From: CAZWKX01 sp964614095
GTDB taxonomy: Bacteria; Actinomycetota; Acidimicrobiia; Spongiisociales; UBA11373
Direction of reading: 5' to 3'
NCBI GenBank assembly: GCA_964614095.1
Contig: CAZTJO010000010.1
Coordinates: 1 to 57,864 of the forward strand
Length of the DNA stretch: 57,864 nucleotides
Shown: positions 35,286 to 44,172 of the stretch, in pieces
Layout of the letters: the number at the start of each line of letters is the position of its first letter
Numbering within the stretch: the stretch's first letter is position 1
Made by a program: the position numbers and the translations under genes
Notes under the pieces: generated by a model
Told to the model about the DNA's origin: nothing
The model's input: only the letters and a program-made list of their open reading frames with translations
The model's database searches: none

Positions 35286-35365
35286 GGTGCCGTCCTCCTG
35301 GCTCGCTTCCGCAGTCTCACCCCATGCGGGGTGACTGGGTCACACGCTATTGTGTCGGTGTGACA

Positions 35366-35379
35366 CGAACGTGTGTTCG
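35366..35379. promoter_or_regulatory. LexA box 1 (LysM side)
   Basis: CGAACGTGTGTTCG matches the CGAAC-N4-GTTCG consensus exactly, and the arms extend to ACGAAC/GTTCGT. It is the box nearest the LysM gene. A TANNNT element (TAGCGT on the minus strand, 35344-35349) lies just downstream of it toward that gene. Confidence 0.88.
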
Positions 35380-35398
35380 TATTCCAGGAGTAGATTAC

Positions 35399-35412
35399 CG
35401 AACGCGTGTTCG
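35399..35412. promoter_or_regulatory. LexA box 2
   Basis: CGAACGCGTGTTCG is a perfect CGAAC-N4-GTTCG box in the middle of the lexA/LysM intergenic region, 33 nt from box 1 and 24 nt from box 3 (start to start). Confidence 0.88.
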
Positions 35413-35422
35413 CCAGTCAAGT

Positions 35423-35462
35423 CGAACATATGTTTGCTTCAGGCTCGTTTAACCGGTATCGT
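35423..35462 (+). promoter_or_regulatory. lexA promoter with LexA box 3
   Basis: CGAACATATGTTTG (35423-35436) is a LexA box with one mismatch. It overlaps a -35 element TTGCTT (35434-35439); 17 nt later is a -10 element TATCGT (35457-35462), 28 nt before the lexA ATG. Binding of LexA here would block its own promoter. Confidence 0.8.
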
Positions 35463-35490
35463 GCGGCCAGAACGCCAATGGAGGCATTTC

Positions 35491-36123
35491 ATGGCCCGTG
35501 ATGAAATCAGCACTCGGCAGCGGGAGATCCTCAACCTCATCCTCGACACCGTGCAAGAACGCGGGTATCCACCCTCGGTCCGAGAGATCGGTGAGGCCAT
35601 CGGTCTCAGCTCCCCTTCCACAGTGCACAGCCACCTTTCCACCCTCGTGAAGGCGGGCTATCTGCGGCGTGACCCCTCGAAGCCGCGCGCCATCGAGGTC
35701 ACCCACCCGGGTCGCAACGTCACCGATCTCCGGCGGGCGCCGGTGCGCGACGTGCCGCTTGTCGGCCGCATCGCCGCCGGCTCCCCGATCCTCGCCGAAG
35801 AGGACATCGAGGAGATCCTTCCCCTGCCTACAGAGCTAGTCGGCAACGACCCCGTCTTCATGCTCCGCGTCAGCGGTGACTCCATGATCGACGTCGGCAT
35901 CTTCGACGGTGACCTCGTGGTGGTGCGCCGCCAGCCGGACGCCGCCAACGGTGAGATCGTCGCTGCTCTGGTCGGCGACGACGAGGCCACGGTCAAGCGC
36001 TTCCGGCGGGATGAAGACCGGGTTCTGCTCATCTCGGAGAACCCCGCTTACGCTCCCCTCGTCTTCACCGAGGACGTACACGTCCTCGGCAAGGTCGTGG
36101 CAGTTCTGCGCAGCCTGCTCTAG
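35491..36123 (+). CDS. lexA: SOS repressor LexA
   Basis: This 210-residue protein has a winged-helix DNA-binding N terminus (YPPSVREIGEAIGLSSPSTV) and a peptidase S24 C terminus. The self-cleavage site is A96-G97 (RIAAGSP), with catalytic S131 (SGDSM) and K169 (ATVKRF). It represses DNA-damage genes and cleaves itself when RecA filaments form. The ATG at 35491 has a GGAGG site at 6-nt spacing. Its stop overlaps the convergent hflX stop (shared CTAG). Confidence 0.97.
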   Translation: MARDEISTRQREILNLILDTVQERGYPPSVREIGEAIGLSSPSTVHSHLSTLVKAGYLRRDPSKPRAIEVTHPGRNVTDLRRAPVRDVPLVGRIAAGSPILAEEDIEEILPLPTELVGNDPVFMLRVSGDSMIDVGIFDGDLVVVRRQPDAANGEIVAALVGDDEATVKRFRRDEDRVLLISENPAYAPLVFTEDVHVLGKVVAVLRSLL

Positions 36124-37364
36124 TTCATCTCTCCGTCCAGCAGGTGAGCCACCAGGTGCAGCTCGCCCATCGGCATCCGCGCCCTCAGCCGTGTGCCGGC
36201 CTCGGTGTACTCCTCCGACACCACGTCGCCGGTGCTGCGTATCACCCCGAGCAGGTGACCCTGCGAAAAAGGTACGGTCAGCTCGACCTCGACACTCGAG
36301 CGGAATGCGTCCACGCCGAGCCGCTGGACCAGAGCCTCCAGCCCCGCCCCGGTCTTCGCCGAAACCACCACCGCATCGGGCCGCAGCGCCCGGAAACGAT
36401 TGGCCGCGGTCGCATCGGCAATGTCCACCTTGTTGCCCACCACCACCTCAGGAACACCCTCGGCACCGATCTCACCCAGCACGCCTCGAACAACGGTCAT
36501 ACGCCGAGCGGGCTCCCGGGCGGCCAGGTCGACCACATGCAGCAGCAAATCGGCCTCCGCCGCCTCCTCCAGCGTCGATCTGAAGGCTTCGACAAGCTGG
36601 TGGGGCAGATTGCGGACAAAGCCGACGGTGTCGGAGACCAGCACGCCACGGCCCTGTGGCAGGTCGAGGCGCCGAGTCGTCGGATCCAGGGTGGCGAACA
36701 GCCGATCCTCGACCGTGGCGTCGGATCCGGTCAGCGCGTTCATCAGCGCCGACTTGCCCGCGTTCGTGTACCCGACCAGCGCCACCACCGGCAGGTGGTG
36801 GCGGACGCGCCGCCGGCGTTTGGTGCGGCGGGAACGGGCCAGGCTCTCCATCTCCTGCCGGAGCACCGCGATGCGCCGCCGAATGCGCCGCTGATCCACC
36901 TCAAGCTTGGTTTCACCCGGGCCGCGGGTGCCGATGCCGCCGCCCAGCCGGGATAGCTCCACTCCCCGCCCCCGCAGCCGCGGCAGCCGGTAACGGTGCT
37001 GCGCCAGCTCCACCTGCAGCTTGCCTTCTCTGGTGTGTGCGTGCAGGGCGAAGATGTCGAGGATCAGGGCGGTACGGTCCAGCACCCGCACCTGGAGCGC
37101 TCGTGACAGATTGCGTTCTTGCGCCGGGCTCAGCTCGTTGTCGAAGATGACCAGATCGGCCCCAGCGGCGGCCACCTCGGCCCGCAACTCGGAGAGCTTG
37201 CCCTTGCCCACCAGAGTGGCCGGGTCGAGACGACTTCGCTGCTGCACCACCGTCGATACCGCCTCGGCACCGGCCGTGTCGGCGAGCAGCGCCAGTTCTT
37301 CGAGCGATGCTTCGGTTTCTTCGGAGATGCGGGGACCGGCGGCGACAAGAACCGCTCGTTCCAT
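36120..37364 (-). CDS. hflX: GTPase HflX
   Basis: This 414-residue ribosome-associated GTPase has the HflX N-terminal domain (DPATLVGKGKLSEL, FDNELSPAQERNL), a coiled segment, then the G domain with GYTNAGKS (G1), DTVGFV (G3) and GNKVD (G4). HflX splits stalled ribosomes under stress. The ATG at 37364 overlaps the dapF stop (TGATG), which also rules out the longer upstream frame. It ends tail to tail with lexA. Confidence 0.95.
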   Translation of the reverse strand: MERAVLVAAGPRISEETEASLEELALLADTAGAEAVSTVVQQRSRLDPATLVGKGKLSELRAEVAAAGADLVIFDNELSPAQERNLSRALQVRVLDRTALILDIFALHAHTREGKLQVELAQHRYRLPRLRGRGVELSRLGGGIGTRGPGETKLEVDQRRIRRRIAVLRQEMESLARSRRTKRRRRVRHHLPVVALVGYTNAGKSALMNALTGSDATVEDRLFATLDPTTRRLDLPQGRGVLVSDTVGFVRNLPHQLVEAFRSTLEEAAEADLLLHVVDLAAREPARRMTVVRGVLGEIGAEGVPEVVVGNKVDIADATAANRFRALRPDAVVVSAKTGAGLEALVQRLGVDAFRSSVEVELTVPFSQGHLLGVIRSTGDVVSEEYTEAGTRLRARMPMGELHLVAHLLDGEMN

Positions 37365-38119
37365 CACACCTGACCCCGGAACACCGTCGATGCCGGGCCC
37401 TCCATCCACACCTGATCGCCCTCGATCTCCACCAGCAAGGGTCCGCCCGGAAGCATCACGGTCACCCGAGATCCGGTAAGCCCGCGCCGATGGGCCAGCG
37501 CCGCAGTGGCCGCCGCCCCGGTGGCGCATGCCAGCGTCTCTCCGACGCCGCGCTCCCATACTCTCAGATCGATGCGCTCGGAGGACACGATGGTGCCGAA
37601 GTCGACGTTGGTTCGCTCCGGGAAGTGGTCGTCGCCCTCCACGATGGGGCCGACGGCGTCGACCGGAACCGCGTAGCAGTCGTGTACGAAGGTCACGGCG
37701 TGCGGGTTGCCCATCGACACCGCATCGAGCTTGTAGCCGGCGAGCTCGTACGTATCGGTTCCGGATTCGCTGAAGCTCCCCACCAGAGCACGCACCGCAC
37801 CATCGGGTCGTACCGATACCGGCCGCTCTCCCACCGGTGTCTCCACGACAAACTCCGGTGTGGTCACCAGATCCCGATCGATTGCGTAGCGTGCCACACA
37901 ACGAAGCCCGTTCCCACACATCTCCGCCGGGGAGCCGTCGGCATTCCAGTACTCCATCTGCACCCGGGCATCGCCTCGCGGAGTCACCACCAGCACTCCA
38001 TCGGCGCCGATGCCGCGGCGCCGATCACACCAGGCGGCAATGTCGGCGGCGGCAGGCGACACCGGGCCGTCGATGACGACAAAATCATTGCCGAGGCCCT
38101 CCATCTTCACGAAGTCCAT
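37364..38119 (-). CDS. dapF: diaminopimelate epimerase
   Basis: This 251-residue PLP-independent epimerase converts LL- to meso-diaminopimelate for peptidoglycan and lysine. Its two catalytic cysteines are in MCGNGLRCVARYA (first) and ACATGAAATAA (second). MEGLGNDFVVID at the N terminus is typical. It overlaps miaA by 13 nt and hflX by one base. dapA and dapB are elsewhere in the window (53802 and 55689). Confidence 0.95.
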   Translation of the reverse strand: MDFVKMEGLGNDFVVIDGPVSPAAADIAAWCDRRRGIGADGVLVVTPRGDARVQMEYWNADGSPAEMCGNGLRCVARYAIDRDLVTTPEFVVETPVGERPVSVRPDGAVRALVGSFSESGTDTYELAGYKLDAVSMGNPHAVTFVHDCYAVPVDAVGPIVEGDDHFPERTNVDFGTIVSSERIDLRVWERGVGETLACATGAAATAALAHRRGLTGSRVTVMLPGGPLLVEIEGDQVWMEGPASTVFRGQV

Positions 38120-39027
38120 CCAGCCTCCTGCAGCGCCTTCTTGGCGACGGCCACTCTGGCGTCGGCATCATCATCCCACTCCAGCCAGCGCACGCGGGGA
38201 TCACGCCGGAAAAACGTGCGCTGCCGCCCCGCCAACGCACAGGAGGCATCCACGACGGCATCGATGGCCTCATCCAGAGCCATCTCACCTCGCAGAACAC
38301 CAAGAAGCTCCCGGTATCCCACCGCCTTCGCCGCAGTCGGCCCCAGGCGCGGCGCCAGCACCCGCACCTCCTCCAGAAGCCCGGCGAGGAGCATCAAGCC
38401 AAAACGCCGCCGAACCCGCTCCCGAAGCCGTTCCCCGGGATCAAAGCCCAGCACCGTCAATGGGAACAGAGGCTGATAGCTGCGCACCGCCTCGGCCTCC
38501 TCGCTGGCCGCACGCTCGCTGGGTGTGCGCCCGGTCAGGCGGAAGATCTCGAGCGCTCGGGTCACCCGCCGCGGATTCTGCAGATCAACGATGGCCCCCG
38601 CCTCCGGATCTTCCCTGATCAAGGCCTGCACCGCCGCCTCGGGATCGAGGGCCTCGATCTCGGCGCGGACCTCAGAGTTGGAGGGCGGGAATTCGAGAGG
38701 ATCGACAAGAGAGCGAAAGTGCAGACCGGAGCCTCCGGCGATCAGTGCGGGCACGGCCCGGCGCTCCAGATCGGCGAGCACGGAACGGCCGGCAGCCTGG
38801 AACTCGGCAACGGTGAAGACGGTCTCGGGATCGGCGATATCGATGAGATGGTGTCGGACCCGCTCCCGCTCCTCGGCGACCGGCTTGGCGGTGCCCAGAT
38901 CCATGTCCCGGTACACCTGCATGGAATCGACCGAAACGATCTCGGCACCGATCCATTCCGCCACCCTCAGCGCCACCTCGCTCTTGCCGGAGGCCGTAGG
39001 GCCGACGATGGCGGCAACGCCGCTCAG
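38107..39027 (-). CDS. miaA: tRNA dimethylallyltransferase, apparent CTG start
   Basis: MiaA adds a dimethylallyl group to A37 of tRNAs reading UNN codons. The protein of about 306 residues has P-loop GPTASGKS (residues 9-16 from the chosen start), VDSMQVYRDMDLGTAKP and GGSGLHF. No ATG, GTG or TTG lies in frame before the P-loop and after the miaB stop. A CTG at 39027 that overlaps the miaB stop (CTGA) has GGGGAGGG at 7-nt spacing, so I take CTG as the start. A GTG at 38976 would remove the P-loop. Confidence 0.9.
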   Translation of the reverse strand: MSGVAAIVGPTASGKSEVALRVAEWIGAEIVSVDSMQVYRDMDLGTAKPVAEERERVRHHLIDIADPETVFTVAEFQAAGRSVLADLERRAVPALIAGGSGLHFRSLVDPLEFPPSNSEVRAEIEALDPEAAVQALIREDPEAGAIVDLQNPRRVTRALEIFRLTGRTPSERAASEEAEAVRSYQPLFPLTVLGFDPGERLRERVRRRFGLMLLAGLLEEVRVLAPRLGPTAAKAVGYRELLGVLRGEMALDEAIDAVVDASCALAGRQRTFFRRDPRVRWLEWDDDADARVAVAKKALQEAGWTS

Positions 39028-40403
39028 GGGACGGCCCTCCCCAGCAGGTGGCTGGGAGCCGCATGCTCCACCACCACCTCGAGGAACCTGCCGGCCGGGA
39101 TCTCCCCGGGAACGTTGATCACCTTGTTGGTCCTGGTGCGGGCGGTCGCCACCGCAGGATCCTTTGTTGATGGGCCCTCGGCCAAAACCCGAACGGTGGA
39201 ACCGACGAGCGCCTCGTTCTTCTCGAGTGAGATCGACCGCTGTAGCTCGACAAGGCGGCCGAACCGTTCGGAGGCCACCTCAGGATCCACCCGATGCTCC
39301 ATCGTGGCTGCAGCCGTGCCCTGACGCGGTGAAAACAGGAATGTGAAAGCGCTGTCGAATCGGGCCTCCGCCATCACCTCGAGGGTTGCCTGGAAATCGG
39401 TCTCGGTCTCGCCGGGGAAACCGACGATCACGTCCGTAGAGGTGGCCAGACCGGGCACGATGGACTCGACCATCTTCAGACGTTCCAGAAATCTTTCCGG
39501 CGTGTAGCCGCGCTGCATGGCCCGCAGCACACGGGCGCTTCCGCTCTGCAGCGGGAAGTGCAGGTGCTCGCACACCGCCGGCGTCTCTGCCATGGCATGT
39601 GCCACCGGCTCCCTGATGTCCTTTGGGTGCGGGCTGGTGAAACGCACCCGCTCGATGCCTTCCACCTCACCGACTTGGCGCAGCAGCTCGGCAAAGATGG
39701 GCCGGCGGCGCCCATCGACGGCAAGGTCCCTCCCATAGGAATCAACGTTCTGGCCGAGCAGGGTCACCTCGACCACCCCGTCATCGGCAAGTCCCCTCAC
39801 CTCGCGCAGCACGTCGCCGGGACGCCGGCTGACCTCAGGTCCGCGCACGTGAGGCACGATGCAGAAAGTGCAGGAGTTGTCACAGCCGACGGTGATCGTC
39901 ACCCACGCCGAGTGTGTGGCCGCCCGGCGCACCGGGAGCGATGCAGCCATCACATCGCCGACAGCCTCGGATATCTCGGTGATGGGGCCCCGCTCTTCGG
40001 CGTAATCGAGCAGATCGAGCGCCCGGTGCAGATTGTGGGTGCCGAAAACGACATCGACCCACGGGGCTCTGCGGCGCACCAGATCCTGATCCTTTTGCGC
40101 CAAGCAGCCGCCCACGATGATGCGCAGACCGGGCCGCTGCGCCTTGAGAGCCTTGAGCCGGCCTAGGTATCCGTAGAGCCGATTGTCGGCGTTCTCACGC
40201 ACGCAGCAGGTGTTGACAAACAGGACATCGGCGTCCTCGACGTCTGTGGCCGGCACCATGCCGTCGGCTTCGTAAAGTCCGGCGACACGTTCGGTGTCGT
40301 GCTTGTTCATCTGGCACCCGAACGTCCGCAACAGGTACCGGCGTCCTGAACGAGTGGGCCGACGCCGCTTCGCCAACGTGGGCATCGCCACTTCGGCTCT
40401 CAT
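39024..40403 (-). CDS. miaB: tRNA-2-methylthio-N6-dimethylallyladenosine synthase
   Basis: This 459-residue radical-SAM methylthiotransferase has the N-terminal MTTase cysteines (TFGCQMN, NTCCVREN, GGCLAQKD), the radical-SAM motif CDNSCTFC and a C-terminal TRAM domain. It adds the methylthio group to the A37 product of MiaA, and the two genes overlap. The ATG overlaps the rny stop (ATGA). Confidence 0.96.
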   Translation of the reverse strand: MRAEVAMPTLAKRRRPTRSGRRYLLRTFGCQMNKHDTERVAGLYEADGMVPATDVEDADVLFVNTCCVRENADNRLYGYLGRLKALKAQRPGLRIIVGGCLAQKDQDLVRRRAPWVDVVFGTHNLHRALDLLDYAEERGPITEISEAVGDVMAASLPVRRAATHSAWVTITVGCDNSCTFCIVPHVRGPEVSRRPGDVLREVRGLADDGVVEVTLLGQNVDSYGRDLAVDGRRRPIFAELLRQVGEVEGIERVRFTSPHPKDIREPVAHAMAETPAVCEHLHFPLQSGSARVLRAMQRGYTPERFLERLKMVESIVPGLATSTDVIVGFPGETETDFQATLEVMAEARFDSAFTFLFSPRQGTAAATMEHRVDPEVASERFGRLVELQRSISLEKNEALVGSTVRVLAEGPSTKDPAVATARTRTNKVINVPGEIPAGRFLEVVVEHAAPSHLLGRAVP

Positions 40404-41932
40404 CGGGCGAAGTCGACGGCCCGAAGCTCGCGTATGACGGTCACCTGGATTTGGCCCGGGTACTGCAGGTCATCCTCGAGACGGCGTGAAATACGCCGAG
40501 CCAGATCGGCCGCCTTGAGGTCGTCCACCTCGCCCGGATCGACCACGACCCGCACCTCGCGACCCGCCTGCATGGCGAACACCCGATCCACACCTTCGAA
40601 CGAGGAGGCGATCTCCTCGATGCGCTCCAGGCGCCGCACGTAGGACTCAATCGCCTCACGACGGGCCCCCGGCCGAGCCGCCGATACCGCATCGGCGGCC
40701 TGAACGAGCACGGCCGTCAGCGTGCGCGGCTCCACCTCGTTGTGGTGGGCCTCAATCGCGTGCACAATCGCCGGTTCCTCACCGAACCGCCGCACGATCT
40801 CGGCGCCGACCAGGGCGTGCGACCCACCCAGCTCGTGGCTGACCGCCTTGCCGACATCATGAAGGAATGCCGCCCGCCTGGCCTCTGTGGGATCGACCCC
40901 GATCTCTGCAGCGAGCATCCCGGCGACCTTCGCCGCCTCCACCAGATGCGTCAGCACGTTCTGACCGTACGACAGGCGGTACTTCAGGCGTCCAAGAAGA
41001 TTGATGAGCTCCGGGTGGAGACGTGAGATACCCACCTCAAGCATCGCCCACTCGCCGGCGTCCCGCATGCTCTGCTCCACCTCGGCCAGGGCCTTCTGGT
41101 ACGCGTCCTCGATCGAGGCCGGATGGATACGGCCGTCGTTGATGAGGCGCTCCAGTGCCAGCCGTGCCACCTCACGGCGCACCGGATCGAAGGTGGAGAT
41201 GGCTACCGCCTCAGGCGTGTCGTCGACGATGATGTTGACGCCGGTGACCGCCTCGAAGGCCCGAATGTTGCGGCCGTCACGGCCGATGATGCGCCCCTTC
41301 ATGTCGTCCGAAGGCAGGGACACCACCGACACCGTTGTGTCGACCACCACATCGGAAGCCAGCCGCTGGATTGCAGAGGTCAGAATGCCTCGGGCCCGGC
41401 GATCCGCCTCCTCACGCGCCTTGACCTCCAGGTCGCGCAGCATCACCATCGCCTCTCGGCGGCCCTCGTCCTCGATCCGCGCCAGCAGCTCCTCTTTTGC
41501 CGCGGTGGAATCGAAGCCGGAGATCCGCTCTAGCTGACCGCGGACCTCCTCGCGCTGCCGCTCGACGTTGAGCCTCGCATCGGACAGCTCGCCCTCACGC
41601 TCGACCAGGTGTTTCTCCCGCTCCACCAGATTCGACGCGCGCTGCTCGAGCGTCGCCTCCCGCTGGGCCTGGCGCTCCCCTTGCGATTTGACCTCCAGGC
41701 GGCGGTGCTCGAGAGCGGCCTCTTCCCGCTCGCGGTAGGCCTCGGCCTTGGCGTGTGCTTCGTCCTCGGCCCGTCCCAGGACCTCTTGTGCCTGCCGCCT
41801 CGCCTCCGCCACCAGAGCCTGTCCCGTCCCCGAGGCGCGCTCCAGGCTGCGGCGCTGCAGCTCCCGGCCGAGCAGAATCCCCGCCATCAGCGCAGCAGCC
41901 CCGGCGACGATGGCGGTCACCATCGTCGTCAT
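40400..41932 (-). CDS. rny: ribonuclease Y
   Basis: This 510-residue membrane-anchored endoribonuclease starts mRNA decay. It has an N-terminal transmembrane helix (residues about 4-23), a long charged coiled coil to about 190, a KH domain (GRIIGRDGRNIRAFEAVTG) and an HD domain with FLHDVGKA. A GAGGAGGAG site precedes the ATG. RNase Y is missing from streptomycetes and mycobacteria but found in deep-branching actinobacteria, which helps place the organism. Confidence 0.96.
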   Translation of the reverse strand: MTTMVTAIVAGAAALMAGILLGRELQRRSLERASGTGQALVAEARRQAQEVLGRAEDEAHAKAEAYREREEAALEHRRLEVKSQGERQAQREATLEQRASNLVEREKHLVEREGELSDARLNVERQREEVRGQLERISGFDSTAAKEELLARIEDEGRREAMVMLRDLEVKAREEADRRARGILTSAIQRLASDVVVDTTVSVVSLPSDDMKGRIIGRDGRNIRAFEAVTGVNIIVDDTPEAVAISTFDPVRREVARLALERLINDGRIHPASIEDAYQKALAEVEQSMRDAGEWAMLEVGISRLHPELINLLGRLKYRLSYGQNVLTHLVEAAKVAGMLAAEIGVDPTEARRAAFLHDVGKAVSHELGGSHALVGAEIVRRFGEEPAIVHAIEAHHNEVEPRTLTAVLVQAADAVSAARPGARREAIESYVRRLERIEEIASSFEGVDRVFAMQAGREVRVVVDPGEVDDLKAADLARRISRRLEDDLQYPGQIQVTVIRELRAVDFAR

Positions 41933-41963
41933 GACTCCTCCTCACCAGCCCCGGAATACACAA

Positions 41964-41985
41964 CGCCGAGCCTTCCAGCTCGGCG
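41964..41985 (-). other. hairpin in the 5' leader of rny
   Basis: An 8-bp perfect stem (CGCCGAGC/GCTCGGCG) with a 6-nt loop lies 32 nt upstream of the rny start, in the 249-nt gap after recA. It could end recA transcripts in part or act in rny leader control. No recX gene is found in this gap. Confidence 0.45.
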
Positions 41986-42181
41986 CACACACGACCGCTT
42001 TGGGAAGCCACCCGCTAGACGGCAGCCACCCCGCGTTCCGGGTCCGATTTCATATTGTCGAAATCTTCCTTGGGTTTTCAGCCCAGTTGCGTGCGCAGAC
42101 CCATCGTAACCGCCCCCGGGCCATGTGCACCATCTCTAATACCCGACTGCTTGGGCTCCGCCGTGCCGGCGGCCCGGTCGC

Positions 42182-43264
42182 TCAGTCGCCGTCTTCGATC
42201 TCGTCGGTCGCAACCACTGAGACAGGCTCGACCGCGACGGGTTCTGCATCCGCCTTTGCCGCGTCCGATGCCTCCTCGTCGGCACTCAGACCAACGGCGG
42301 CCAGCACCCGGGCCTGGAGCTGCACCGCGATCTCCGGGTTCTCGTTCAGGAACCGCTTGGCGTTCTCGCGGCCCTGACCGAGCTGATCACCATCAAAGGT
42401 GTACCAGGCTCCGCTCTTGCGCACGATGTCGTTCTCGACGGCAACGTCGATCAGGCTTCCCTCGCGCGAAATTCCCTTGCCGAACATGATGTCAAACTCG
42501 GCCTGGCGGAAAGGCGGAGCCACTTTGTTCTTCACCACCTTGGCCCGAACTCGATTGCCCATGAACTCGGAGCCATCCTTGATCGACTCAATGCGCCGGA
42601 TCTCGATACGGGTGCTCGCGTAGAACTTGAGGGCTCGGCCTCCCGGCGTCGTCTCCGGATTGCCGAACATGACCCCGATCTTCTCGCGGATCTGATTGAT
42701 GAATACGGCGGTGGTGTTGGACCGATTGATGCTGCCGGCCAGCTTGCGCAGCGCCTGCGACATGAGCCGTGCCTGGAGTCCAACGTGTATGTCGCCCATC
42801 TCGCCCTCGATCTCGGCGCGGGGCACAAGAGCCGCCACCGAATCAATGACCACAACATCCAGAGCGCCGGAGCGGATGAGCATGTCGGTGATCTCGAGAG
42901 CCTGCTCGCCCGTATCGGGCTGTGAGATGAGAAGTTTGTCGATATCCACACCAAGAGCCTCGGCATAGATAGGGTCAAGGGCGTGCTCGGCATCGATAAA
43001 GGCGGCATCGCCGCCATTGCGCTGCGCCTCCGCAATGATGTGCAGGGCGAGCGTCGTCTTGCCTCCGGCCTCCGGCCCGTAGATCTCGACAATGCGGCCC
43101 CGGGGTACACCGCCGATGCCAAGGGCCAGGTCGAGGGACAGGGCGCCGGTAGGGATCGCAGCGATCTTTTGGGCCTGGCCGGCCCCGAGCCTCATGATGG
43201 CGCCCTTGCCGAACTGCCGCTCGATCTGCGTGATCGCCATATCGAGGGACTTGTCCCGTTCCAC
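42182..43264 (-). CDS. recA: recombinase RecA
   Basis: This 360-residue recombinase forms filaments on single-stranded DNA and triggers LexA cleavage. It opens with ERDKSLDMAITQIERQFGKG, has Walker A GPEAGGKT (a variant of the common GPESSGKT), VVIDSVAALVPRAE and the L2 NQIREKIGVMFGNPE segment. The GTG at 43264 with AGGAG upstream fits the conserved N terminus; a longer upstream frame would run through the promoter. An acidic, alanine-rich tail is normal. Confidence 0.97.
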   Translation of the reverse strand: MERDKSLDMAITQIERQFGKGAIMRLGAGQAQKIAAIPTGALSLDLALGIGGVPRGRIVEIYGPEAGGKTTLALHIIAEAQRNGGDAAFIDAEHALDPIYAEALGVDIDKLLISQPDTGEQALEITDMLIRSGALDVVVIDSVAALVPRAEIEGEMGDIHVGLQARLMSQALRKLAGSINRSNTTAVFINQIREKIGVMFGNPETTPGGRALKFYASTRIEIRRIESIKDGSEFMGNRVRAKVVKNKVAPPFRQAEFDIMFGKGISREGSLIDVAVENDIVRKSGAWYTFDGDQLGQGRENAKRFLNENPEIAVQLQARVLAAVGLSADEEASDAAKADAEPVAVEPVSVVATDEIEDGD

Positions 43265-43353
43265 TGGCGCTCCTTCCGATGGTGATGCTTCGACGTTACG
43301 CGGAGGCTGTGACAGAACTACAACACTGTGATTGTATTCACTCCGCCACCTGT

Positions 43354-43382
43354 ACGCTAGTCGAACAGGTGTTCGGGGACAA
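43354..43382 (-). promoter_or_regulatory. recA: recA promoter with LexA box
   Basis: On the minus strand, -35 TTGTCC (43377-43382) and -10 TAGCGT (43354-43359) are 17 nt apart. The spacer holds a perfect LexA box CGAACACCTGTTCG (43362-43375), so LexA would cover the promoter. The start codon is about 90 nt downstream. Confidence 0.85.
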
Positions 43383-43390
43383 GAATGCAA

Positions 43391-43431
43391 AATGCAGAGC
43401 GCGCCGGACCGACTCTGAAATCTGAACTCTG
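43391..43431. repeat. dispersed heptamer-repeat element, copy A
   Basis: The core CCGACTCTGAAATCTGAACT plus CTG (43409-43431) is three tandem heptamers of the form NTCTGAA. A CAGAG half upstream can pair with CTCTG. It ends 3 nt from the stop of the minus-strand hydrolase gene and abuts the recA promoter. Copies B and C lie at 52115-52162 and 55631-55670. Confidence 0.75.
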
Positions 43432-43434
43432 CTT

Positions 43435-44172
43435 CTAGCCCAATCCCCCAAGCTCCTGCAACAGTCCCCCTATCACCTCTGCCACCGCTTCCGGCTGCTC
43501 ACCAATAACGGAATGCCCAACTTCGGGCACGGTGATCACCCGGCCTCTCGACAGACCTGTCTCCATCTGCGCAGCAAGATCTACGTAGCTCGGGTCCCCG
43601 GCCCCGACAACAAGCCGCACCGGCATCTCAAGCTCACCGAGCCGGCCACCCAGCCAGGGCTGCGCTCCAGGTCCCAGCGACCGCAGCGCCCCGGCAAGAC
43701 CGGCCGCCTCATTCGTGCTGCGCCGCTCCCGGTCCTCTGCGGCCCATGCCTCACCGCGGCGCCTCAGCCCGGCGAACATCTCCCGTTCCAGCCACTCTTC
43801 GACAAACGCCTGCACCCCGATCTCCTCGATACGCACCGCCAGAGCCTCATCAGCCGCAGCTCTTCGCTCCCGCTCACCGTCGTCGGCAATCCCGGCCGAT
43901 GCGGAGATCAGCACAAGGCCGTCCAGCAATCCGGGCTCGGCCAAAGCGGTGGCCAGGGCGAGCCGTCCTCCCATGGAGTAGCCCACCAACGCCCGCGGCG
44001 GCGGCGCCATGACGAGGAAACCGGACAGACGCGCCACCTCCACCTCCCAGGGCACAACCGGCTCCGGCCCGTGGCCGGGAAGGTCGGGCGCCATCCACTC
44101 TTCACCGACTCCGGCCGCTACCTCGCCCCACATCGATCCTCTCTCGGTGAAGCCGTGAAGAGCGACGATCAC
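43435..44172 (-). CDS. alpha/beta hydrolase, MenH-like
   Basis: This 245-residue protein has the hydrolase opening ALHGFTERGSMW, DLPGHG, the nucleophile elbow GYSMGGRLAL, an acid region VVGAGDPSYVD and the histidine in VPEVGHSV. The pattern is close to MenH (menaquinone pathway SHCHC synthase), but no other men gene is near, so a different esterase role remains possible. Its GTG overlaps the thpR stop (GTGA). Confidence 0.82.
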   Translation of the reverse strand: MIVALHGFTERGSMWGEVAAGVGEEWMAPDLPGHGPEPVVPWEVEVARLSGFLVMAPPPRALVGYSMGGRLALATALAEPGLLDGLVLISASAGIADDGERERRAAADEALAVRIEEIGVQAFVEEWLEREMFAGLRRRGEAWAAEDRERRSTNEAAGLAGALRSLGPGAQPWLGGRLGELEMPVRLVVGAGDPSYVDLAAQMETGLSRGRVITVPEVGHSVIGEQPEAVAEVIGGLLQELGGLG

